Virus record (IMG/VR): IMGVR_UViG_3300043399_000297
Coordinates: 1 to 64,000 of that record
From: a virus
Reading direction: 5' to 3' (one strand)
Length of the DNA stretch: 64,000 bases
The notes beneath the pieces were generated by a model. That model saw only the letters and a list, made by a program, of their open reading frames with translations. It did not search any database and was not told where the DNA came from. How positions within the stretch are numbered: position 1 is the first letter of the stretch; each line of letters begins with the position of its first letter. The translations under genes and the position numbers were made by a program. Shown piece after piece: positions 52,901 to 56,000 of this stretch.

Positions 52901-55207
52901 GAGGTAGATGGTCTTAGACTAACGGCAAGTGACTACGTAATAAACTCTATTGCAAACACAATCTTGTTTGCAAGTCCACCGGCTAACGGTTCTAATATCA
53001 GCGTCACAACATATAATGATACTAAGCAGCAATATCTAACTAGTCAATACCAGTTAGCAGGAAACACTGTTTCTCCGCTAACACTGACTGTGGGATCAAC
53101 TACGCACTCGATTGGCACGTTTGATCAAAACTTGCCCGCTGTTCAAACATTCGATGAAAACGCACCTAGTGTCGTGTTGTTTGACCAAAATCTAAACTAC
53201 CTAACGTTACTTGCGCCTGACACTACAAGTTCTCTCAACATTAATGATAATGTAGTATTCAGTGAACCTACTATAGGTGGAATTGTAGCAGGAAGAACTT
53301 ATTATGTTACGCAAATTATTGACAGTGTAAGTTTTGTAGTTTCTGAAACAGTAGGCGGAGATCCCATAACATTAAATGTCTACGCAGCCGGTGATTTTGT
53401 GATTGGTCAAACTTATGTTATAGAGACATTAGGAAGTACTAATTTTACATTGATCGGCGCGGCTAGCAATACAGTAGGATTGAGCTTTACTGCAACTGGT
53501 ATAGGATCAGGTACAGGAACTGCCTATGTTCAAACTGTTATAGGTTCGATGCCAATTAATTCTTCGTCGTTGCAAGTTTGTAAGATTGTCAACGTTGATA
53601 ACAATATTGTTGCTCCTATATCAATTGAGGTATCTAATACTACGAGCGGGACAAATCAAATTACAGTATCAACTGGATTTAACACAACTGGATTCTTGCC
53701 TAATCAAACCGTTATATTTAAGGGAACTGCATTCGGGGGAATCTACACAGACGGAACTGTGTATTTTGTTGACACTGTAGTAAGCTCTACGAAGTTCACT
53801 ATTAAGGATTATGACGGTAATCAAATAACATTAAGTACCGATAGTGGATCAATGTCAGTAGAAGTTGGAGGAACCCCAACTACGAGAATAACTACATTAT
53901 CTGCAAACGATTTCTATGACAATATTGTTGTTAGAATAGACGGCGTGCTTGGATCAACACAATTAAATAATAATATATTCTATGTAAAGGTGATTACACC
54001 TTATGTGTTCGACATTTACACAGAACCTTATACCGACGCACAATATGGAATTAACTATCCGGTTACAAATGTGTCCACTTATATAAGCGGCGGATATGTT
54101 TGGGTAGCTGGATCGTTCTTCTTAGCCACTACTATTGCAACAGAAACAACTACGTCAGGTAACTTTATCACAGTAGATGATGCGAGTGAATTAATAGTAG
54201 GAACTCCTGTATACTTTAACAAACCCGGAAATCTAAACGGTGATGTATTGTTGGGTGGACTTGTTCAAGGCACAGAATATTATGTGTTGGATGTTAACTA
54301 TACATTTAATAAGTTTACTATATCCGACGTTCGTTATGGTGAAGAGTTTGTGTTGACAAGTGATATTGGAGCAATGGATGTTATTCAGTGGTCTCAAACT
54401 AATGTTAACAGGTTGTATGTAACTGTTAATGGTTATAGAGTACCTTCAAGTAACTTAAGATTGAATCCATACAATGAAGTAAGTATTTTAACTGAAATCT
54501 TACCAGGTGATCAAGTTATAATCACTAGTATGATTCCTACTGCGACACCAAACGAACAAATTTATATGAATGTAGTCGATAAAGAAGGCGAGCAGATAAT
54601 TTATAACTGCAATTCGCATACTAGAACTTGGCTTACTTACCCAATATATGAATTAAGTGATACGATTCAAGTATACGATGTAACTAAATTAACTAATACT
54701 GTAGTTCAGAATGTGTCTTGCCCCGAGATTGACAATGGGTATTACTATATCGGTCTTACAGCAGACAAACGAATTATATCATCAGTGACAGTGTACAATA
54801 ACACAACCAACTCAGTAATACCATCTGAATATTATGAAATTGTATTAGTAAGTATTGCTCCTCAAGTTAAAATTCTTGGTGGTAATTACATTAATGAAGG
54901 TGATAGTTTGACTATCACTATACTTGAAGGTAATACTATTATGATTAACGGAGAACAAATTAGATTTACAACAGTAGATGTAGAAAACAACACACTAAAT
55001 GGGTTAGAAAGAGGTTGCAACGGAACAGCAATGCAATCTGTAATTCCTAAGTACTTAGATGTGTTTGGCTTGTTAACTACTAACATACTTTATAATGAAT
55101 ACTATGATAAAACTTGGAATTCATATGTGTATAATCAAGTAGAAGGAGATCCATTGCAGATTAGCAATACTATCCCGGCTATATTCTTAAATACTGACCT
55201 ACCGTAA
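34949..55207 (+). CDS. Giant baseplate/tail structural protein, 6752 residues (gp7 position)
   Basis: One uninterrupted 20.3-kb frame. The N-terminus (MARIRTLNFLPEVFQTPTNS, then SWDSFVDLDKLVNYQEYYWL) follows gene 6, where T4 has gene 7, but clear gp7 homology is not visible. Conserved landmarks include FLEGYINEVKPYHVVIKDFL near residue 3705. Two propeller-like regions appear: FG-GAP/integrin-like repeats near 2450-3150 and BNR-like repeats (GVIYYSLNGANY, GTVRTSSDGIVWTTQ) near 5070-5530. About 16 copies of a 55-80-residue beta module (I-T/V-V-x-x-T-x-x-F... Y-Y-V-x-x-I... F-T-I-S-E) are concentrated after residue 3940. Five copies of a second, 47-residue module interrupt other domains. Probably a long host-range or baseplate periphery protein. 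No Shine-Dalgarno sequence precedes the ATG. Confidence 0.85.
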   Translation: MARIRTLNFLPEVFQTPTNSQFLAATLDQIVSEPNTVKQQGYIGSKLGYGVNALDYYVTEPTKTRVDYQLDPSVVFTKPNETIAQDFITYPGILDALKLQGSITDDNSELFQSQFYSWDSFVDLDKLVNYQEYYWLPEGPPSVSVSPGLVYSVEEYIVTDYDNQYGINEKTAQNSGPLNPTLTLLRGGSYTFSVNQNSQFFIQTLPGTSGYSPIQPNIPTREVYGVENNGASTGFVTFDVPLKDAQDEYDFPGNNIVDLICTTPFSQVNGQILGTFTDPATGVTYNGLSDIDGITGIDGLRIMFYNTGISNEVGYINSYYGETSYDVNDDYFTSPLTVEISSTTNSGSYLTLGTGYTTDQLIVNQTITFDTPTLGGLSQNVVYFVKEILNSTDFTISEYIEGPALSVNDDAGTMIANINQGQYQQGFYSTVNDNFYRVQLVGTGPNPTIRLLPDGTIPTNQKITPQFGVTYINRPFYRNVNGVIGLIPIITAPLDVLYYQDGTNPNKVGEIRLVDTNADNYINVDTQIIGKVNYTSPNGVAFTNGLKIIFQGNIFPSRYLNQEYYVEGVGTSIELVPVLSLECPEKFTIGEYIPWDMFGFDAGPWDISLNIPVLPDYITIARNSINKNAWSRSNRWFHTDIITQTANYNNNPDILTRYATLENKAKRPIIEFYPNIKLFDSGSVGKNAVDFFDTRTTDAFSEVAGLYNYYPDVEVYTKNTAVIDSTITSPVSSSSLIVGKTYVITSKGTTNWNTAAGTTGFYYVEGQIFVCESTSVGTGTATELAYGTTITIPTADINGTFQEGMYVADYNNVLPVNTQLDNIQIVGSDTILTVSWDQPQNVDTTTTVIVGSDSTVNAYAVYPGARIVFANDSDLQVRNKIYVVDYATIGTSSQPIIVLSPAEDSMPLPDEMIAVNRGYNYQGKSFYYNGIMWDEAQLKIDVNQPPKFDVFDNNNISFGDTDVYNSSTFKGSTLFAYQIGDGPDDSILGFPIKYSSVATIGDIEFDVTLNSQTFNYVREFNSINQRINTGYVHDYNNDLTYDRLIGWETAIAPSTQYQVFNFDYKITTPNNILKIDIPMIDPIPYGQVGWPTIQVYYNNKYVDSINGSYTVTVEDNVTFVQLNTPPIVDTVVQVLLLSNETSANSYYTIPINLSNNPLNNDITDVKLGDIRMQYMDMFINAPNTTGDVFGKNNYRDCGDLVPYGTKIIQNSASLVLPGLFLRKQNNNLFNALLYNSREYINYKQLLVDTVQNTDYDRRYSPAQILDDAVDQISAARSEINSFFWSDMLPSKTPFRSNTYIFNSNLDTTRYPLSHVYNFESANYDGVLVYITREVNNNYVTKQLIRNVDYTIDQESPTVVVTLDLVPGDYITVNEYNQTYGSYVPNTPSKLGLYPLYIPEVILDSDYITPTYFILGHDGSYTKLYGDYIPEFDILTDFRDQVLLEFEQRIYNNCKLSTEVPIRIYEVLPGFFRESTYTYNEYLEMYSSSFLNWVGQNRLDYKTQYFNRNNEFTYNYTNSSNKLNRMPIQQGNFRGVYEYFYDTSTPNLTPWQMLGFSNMPTWWVDRYGPAPYTSGNEILWNDLEQGYIYNNGDGYIDSLFARPGLSNIIPVDQDGNLLSPLYSIVADYNPSTFQKDWKVGDDGPVEFSYRRSSSYPFDVIRIFALTRPAELYNLGVDLDNYKYNEEFNQYLVNDRSHLVISDIEVYGNGTAKTSYINWIVDYQKQVGVDATTEISTLLDNLDVRLVYRLAGFSDKTLLQFYVEKSSANTTDSALLIPDESYSILLYDNQPFEQLMYSSVIVQLNNDGTFSIYGNAQNFAYFTTYKPTTNSKIENYEVGNVKVTVSVDHTTEEQLVPYGTKFYTAQEVAQFLMNYDAYLQDKGMQFTSQIYGTEINFILMIQEFLYWIQTGWENGSIITLNPSATDIVIEKDGNVVQPLTLQQQNFILNQDLYPIQLNNLCVIRDENNFKVHTLNQGDSMSYAQFNIGNIEQAVVFDNVTLFNDLIYNTTTGLRQNRIYLRGAKTAEWNGTINAWGFILNQDNIKEWSRYVKYPKGIIVKYKNKYWTALTTVEPNNQFVEQQWKIIDYQDIQKGLLPNAANRAYESTLYYNSDKANLEQDADLLSFSLIGYRPRDYLAVADLTDITQVNVYKNLIRNKGTKNATYAFKGANLPQGGIDYTVYENWAIKTGEYGGVLNENFVEFKLDQPSLTGNPTIVSLTNGTPTVGSQQEVPLYDLFNYGRYVTDPNVLNTLDTTDNDILYPTAGYVNYNDVRMSSFYYAGLPNSVDKSGTLIPINDFYVRDYVWLANYKETWQVYTWKPIGQVLQVRGNLNGTTVVTFAEPHNLKKLDSLSIINFANNVNGYYIITEVINLYEVEINLSIPNRTINAQIQGTGIGLTFTSQRVTKPGDISNLDLTQSEFSKNTVWVDENTDGNWAVYRKGLNYNLNASITKESSSNFGSSVAFTNVGDYLIGDSNLGEVYRYSINNDGTYQVTETLSGDTSFGSSIVYATSKPIYAITEPTSANPKVQIYVINTNTALTDDYLLVQTIDAPISITDWGSSVAISNDGNYLFIRDVGNTQFYVYARQHLPLNAGYFVSGETYEITELGDTDFTAIGAIENKVGIIFVATGIGTGTGSATQISYKYANVIDGSSIYNIGDNFGFDISTNDDASSVVITAPNFDQVSGVTDWGSATVYQKTQQTFEAQFTSNENTPQFFDLIWSPNSINKTVLSTNSAGNIITLNNTSALTVNDPIIFYGGGLEGTNINGYKVYYINSISGSNITIKTSRSSTTPVTLATEVTVNADAAITNVPLFVYRNGTLVDDSNYGVINSQLVYTTVLNAGDIINVQGSQYNDVQTFNSSRDDRINIQFGYSVDNALKGSEILIGSPYEINDENQEGQVYRYTNLGAKIGIIIAENECNITSDCAFLLNGYSVYATAGDTAVDVANNINTSKIPNVQASSVNNKLMIEILNENMSIVNSKLQITVVDKTVLEDLGITLYTNTQVISCPHKEGPTQFGKKIKFNEFGSAAIGAPVGTRYQATTFDFTDDENLHNDTVFDNNATRFIDQWPNAGAVYMFDLLANYTNDTVDPGKFAYAQPVNSDSELFGNSPYYGIAIDFNEYNVIVGAPNYLPFIDSGQATVYTNYTGVRDWSEYRQSSAIVDVSKIQDTQLFSNLTNNTLVNLDYMDPLQGKLLGVVRENIDFVSKVDPAYYNSDSSPLTGKVWGADNIGEIWFNTENVRFINYHQNDVVYNSKYWGTLFPGSDVAMYTWVISDVPPSNYPGPGIPYDFNLYSVGGTLNASNVVVPVYYFWVRNSGIVTQKRNKTLSDITLAQYVANPQNSGIAYMAPILPNTFALYNSGQYINADDTVFHLGYANGTSDDVSHSEYALIRENFEDDFLPGLPLTVNTSHNLAQHGLYPAISNEEPYSLYARMLDSLSGCTFNTDPEQLAGQVVPDPFLPINYQSGILVRPRQSFFYDRLLALKNYITYANEVLMNYPITELKPDLYFLFTSGEYYNTADYWEYTDWYYPGYNSATKPTLQVREYADLSGLNVAVNTIVKVLTNGAGLNEFYRYDGQDVWTRVYLQNGTIQFKSSLYDYSANKIGFGGDFFDTATFDNYPSTETRYIIRALNEQIYTEDLLPYRNKSLILLFEYIQSETIESQNYLPWLNKTSLMDVSHIIRELKPYEVFKSDNQVFLEGYINEVKPYHVVIKDFLFKYTGTEEYNLSNLTDFDVPATYNENYRKYISPQLVYSTPNNEYEYELNNDIWNTAPYYQYYNNRGMTLDGQPEYLITRLSTYVSIGDNYLVVDNSAGFPINGTITIDEEIISYAYVDRAYNILYGLVRGLQGTRQATHLPGSEIYMDLPPIVVLDGGRNYVNPPSIKCVYDSAFPEPIIPAILEPIMAAGTLIGVDVVEPGYGYMAQPTIEIAPSSEIYFSQTAINSLLHTINLSNVNLYTGDIVRFKAGTNGVAPTKLVDGEWYYVNVLESVPSYIIALYSNYSDAIKDHDRIEIAVNGTSSDMALLPGAKAYAITSSSPTRENNIKLKFDRTTYTSQVLDWKESSYYSAYFAGKYYQPESLASSSYTLENTMPNIGDLLASASGVVFEIAEVNDDQYIDWSSYIRYVAETSSANNSIRLIPQDNNNDPLNPEVNNSGTTVGFYKNMPIKFVGAVIGNLVDSTTYYVSEILSEIEFTVSESIDGPVFALTNGSWPDNSTLLKCYTGNINSTTILTVNYPSILNVTNTTKTINSITVPLTSIGTGGTIGFYPTLPLFFTSNGNNSVFGNIVENRPYYVNTIIDNENFTISESEDVISTTVTETNQTTDTVTVDSTENFNINDPIIFNNFVFTAGDFVIGQTYTILTVGTTDYTSIGSISNVVGTTFTATGVGSGTGTASSNLFGTIESGTLYCVNEIVSSTELKISTKANFDVYALNDQIGTATLTDQSNTVALTTAEGSMYVNVSLPVSPGQIDGQKFSFYKTSGQYVELSGSVSNLIETDINATISSVDRVALAFNTDMTNFYVNMPIEVSVNVGGLVTGTPYYITEYSGELIPDPDPENVGKYINRPNIQVTVSNTSDIENVLTCDTTESLFVGMPIVFSGVGLGGITIGQQYFVSSINDSTRFTIASTKESTTTVTQVDSITLNITVNDTSIFNVGDGVMFRGSIVGGQLDSTTTYYVETIGVNTIKVTDTKYSNGTLGAPIDPGTGTGNFTIANIVVLTAASGTMIGTGDPYIKLSSTLSPSTPVALTDDNSGSSKMIQYPDPLGSYPTFSISYLLGGYRVLIINSSSGFAINNTITIPGTDVGGSSPANDITLIVNQINTTGEILDVIANGTVPVTSNQYYLQVRSPNTLAVYSDPLMDIPVSYNDFDYVGFTKVGVSQVSSIGNYITVTDSSVFAENDEVIFTGTSLGNIVIGKSYYIYYIFSPTVVIVSETPYGPMFDPGNGTGSASDLTMAKAGSFCVLPEPFYFNQSIVRYNNRLYVCVVSNNDNTFVLGKWEPIGSDYPLLNALDRAEGYYQPTVNMPGRDLTQLFEGITYPNPIVRGNKFEPDQQYDIDTIIIDSPFYPTNVDISSVIYNNGIYLASANLPNYSAIIISLDGDTWGIGKLTEFNIDTTDIICLNGNYIITSTNVVTPVFKSVDGINWSVTGGYIPYGVYDEYGVPVVTKPIGTVGLSLNAITYYNGKYIAAGNNIVNSDDLYTWRALTQFETAFDINLYDIASVNIPGFVGVVSVGSGKRYSYENGFTELVDTDIVAYSNDGVNYSRSNSFTNKALYGVTSDSNTIVVVGEAGVIYYSLNGANYLGVNEVGVTSINAATNQINVNNTAGFNVNDTVQFTGSFGTITAYTTYYIKTIDSSTQITISETLAGTTKQLVDVTAGNFIIGQTYIITSVGTTNFIAIGASSNTVGVTFTATGIGTGDGTASIVINGVIGGTIPEQTLMNYYDSLDPTPSNLNKVCYANGIFFAVGDNGTVRTSSDGIVWTTQTTGTTENLTSVSYVDNSKFVIAGDNNIVLFTEDNGLTYTSNVVFEVAAPIYTIKGADFPYGYGPEELVPGNIVDNLQMIVNTRPGTNWPGPEYGHTGFNVVSVEVIPSQQYQTMFSFKNIVETPAQVRLQVINGSTYLGTTLYPTEYTIDWVNKIITLNEPLNFFPIKDILRIDVYEVGNGDQLVKANTDTDPIRVNPETMFTEIFVNCDYNQPIFLGSGVIKTGTSSVVVRAFETNEITDRITCDDVSQFTLNTGITFQGLPFGGLEENTNYYVKSISYATNSITVSLSYNPVTGLAGPTVELTTATGEMYANIQNGNGVPWTDPIVYHNGNKLVLGTTGLVTRTKASNNALTTNTTAGLIVGTPISFCECIFGGIIEPFVTYYIATIVDDNEFTISATQGGPILPLNDSTGGTTFITNDYAFGIQPDGISAKIMFPVPTYTNNTDYIVYSLLGETAPEQYGYSIPETQYFVGNGATSQFNLDNFVGENNPNNAIVEVDGLRLTASDYVINSIANTILFASPPANGSNISVTTYNDTKQQYLTSQYQLAGNTVSPLTLTVGSTTHSIGTFDQNLPAVQTFDENAPSVVLFDQNLNYLTLLAPDTTSSLNINDNVVFSEPTIGGIVAGRTYYVTQIIDSVSFVVSETVGGDPITLNVYAAGDFVIGQTYVIETLGSTNFTLIGAASNTVGLSFTATGIGSGTGTAYVQTVIGSMPINSSSLQVCKIVNVDNNIVAPISIEVSNTTSGTNQITVSTGFNTTGFLPNQTVIFKGTAFGGIYTDGTVYFVDTVVSSTKFTIKDYDGNQITLSTDSGSMSVEVGGTPTTRITTLSANDFYDNIVVRIDGVLGSTQLNNNIFYVKVITPYVFDIYTEPYTDAQYGINYPVTNVSTYISGGYVWVAGSFFLATTIATETTTSGNFITVDDASELIVGTPVYFNKPGNLNGDVLLGGLVQGTEYYVLDVNYTFNKFTISDVRYGEEFVLTSDIGAMDVIQWSQTNVNRLYVTVNGYRVPSSNLRLNPYNEVSILTEILPGDQVIITSMIPTATPNEQIYMNVVDKEGEQIIYNCNSHTRTWLTYPIYELSDTIQVYDVTKLTNTVVQNVSCPEIDNGYYYIGLTADKRIISSVTVYNNTTNSVIPSEYYEIVLVSIAPQVKILGGNYINEGDSLTITILEGNTIMINGEQIRFTTVDVENNTLNGLERGCNGTAMQSVIPKYLDVFGLLTTNILYNEYYDKTWNSYVYNQVEGDPLQISNTIPAIFLNTDLP
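37151..37294 (+). repeat. Module B copy 1 (divergent)
   Basis: First copy of the 47-residue module, with LIVGKTYVITSKGTTNW at the start and GTGTATE at the end; the centre is the most divergent of the five. Confidence 0.65.
42722..42861 (+). repeat. Module B copy 2, inside the first propeller
   Basis: It reads AGYFVSGETYEITELG...FTAIGA...FVATGIGTGTGSA and interrupts the FG-GAP-like repeats between VYARQHLPL and ISYKYANVIDG. Confidence 0.75.
47996..48139 (+). repeat. Module B copy 3, inside a module A
   Basis: It reads AGDFVIGQTYTILTVG...YTSIGS...FTATGVGSGTGTA and splits one module A after NDPIIFNNFVF; that module resumes with LFGTIESGTLYCVNEI. Confidence 0.8.
51082..51226 (+). repeat. Module B copy 4, inside the second propeller
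   Basis: It reads AGNFIIGQTYIITSVG...FIAIGA...FTATGIGTGDGTA and, with the module A before it, separates two BNR-like propeller blades. Confidence 0.8.
53384..53524 (+). repeat. Module B copy 5, in a module A loop
   Basis: It reads AGDFVIGQTYVIETLG...FTLIGA...FTATGIGSGTGTA and sits between PITLNV and IGSMPINSS, the usual end of a module A. Confidence 0.8.
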
Positions 55208-55209
55208 AA

Positions 55210-55217
55210 GATAAATA
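55210..55217 (+). promoter_or_regulatory. Late promoter octamer GATAAATA, 5 nt before an ATG
   Basis: It lies just after the giant gene stop; the fifth base after it precedes the ATG at 55223, so the T4-type start of transcription would be the A of ATG. No Shine-Dalgarno sequence is present. Confidence 0.65.
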
Positions 55218-55222
55218 GTTAG

Positions 55223-55366
55223 ATGAAACGTAGCAAAATAGAAAATAATAAGCCTTCCTCTAATAGAAAACCAAACGAAGTGGGCGGATTTTATTTTTCT
55301 TCTGGAATTAAGATTTTTGACCCGAACACTCAAGAAGTTTTGGTTCAAAAAAGAGGGGATAGTTAA
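55223..55366 (+). CDS. Small protein, 47 residues, related to the next gene's N-terminus
   Basis: It starts MKRSKIENNKPSSNRKPNEV and contains GIKIFDPNTQEVLVQKRGDS. The motif K-I-F/Y-D-P-N-x-x-E-V-x-V-x-K also stands at residues 14-29 of the following 206-residue protein (LKIYDPNNGEVFVDKK), so the two share an element. TAATG overlap couples it to that gene. A late octamer 5 nt before the ATG suggests a leaderless mRNA. Probably a minor virion or assembly protein, by position only. Confidence 0.65.
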   Translation: MKRSKIENNKPSSNRKPNEVGGFYFSSGIKIFDPNTQEVLVQKRGDS

Positions 55367-55986
55367 TGTCAGTTATTAATCTGTCATACAAGATTGAGGG
55401 ATTTCTCAAGATTTATGACCCCAACAACGGGGAAGTATTTGTAGATAAAAAGAATGCTATAAATTACGAGAATATGTCTGAAGCCATTGCAGACACGCTA
55501 AGCACTCGTGGGTATGGGGAAATTTATCAGATGGCATTTGGTAATGGCGGAGCCAGCGTAGATGACACTGGAGTTATTACATATCTTCCTCCTAACACAA
55601 CTGGTCAAAATGCCGCATTGTATAATGAAACTTACGCCAAGATCGTTGATGACACGAGTGTTTTCAATCTTGACCCTACTCGTAATAAGATGACAGTTTA
55701 TCATACAACAGGAACACTGTATTCTGATATTTTAGTTCAGTGTCTACTGGACTACGGTGAACCCGCCGGACAAGCAGCATTTGACAATAGTACGCAGACA
55801 GATGGCGCATATGTATTTGATGAACTAGGGCTATTAGCTAACTATGGCACTGATAACAATGGTAATGTAATCACTAGATTATTAACTCACGTAATATTTC
55901 ACCCGGTACAAAAATCACTAAACAGACAAATTCAAATCGACTATACAGTTAGAATTCAAAGTCTAACTAATCTAGTTACAATATAA
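55366..55986 (+). CDS. Virion structural protein, 206 residues
   Basis: A predicted beta-rich protein. Visible segments are EGFLKIYDPNNGEVFVDKKN, YENMSEAIADTLSTRGYGEI, QMAFGNGGASVDDTGVITYL and a C-terminal RQIQIDYTVRIQS. I have seen this N-terminal pattern in uncharacterised structural proteins of aquatic T4-like phages, from memory. It lies between the giant baseplate protein and the fibre genes and may be a connector. The start overlaps the preceding stop; GGGGAT lies 6 nt upstream. Confidence 0.65.
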   Translation: MSVINLSYKIEGFLKIYDPNNGEVFVDKKNAINYENMSEAIADTLSTRGYGEIYQMAFGNGGASVDDTGVITYLPPNTTGQNAALYNETYAKIVDDTSVFNLDPTRNKMTVYHTTGTLYSDILVQCLLDYGEPAGQAAFDNSTQTDGAYVFDELGLLANYGTDNNGNVITRLLTHVIFHPVQKSLNRQIQIDYTVRIQSLTNLVTI

Positions 55987-56000
55987 TATTGGAGTAAGCA

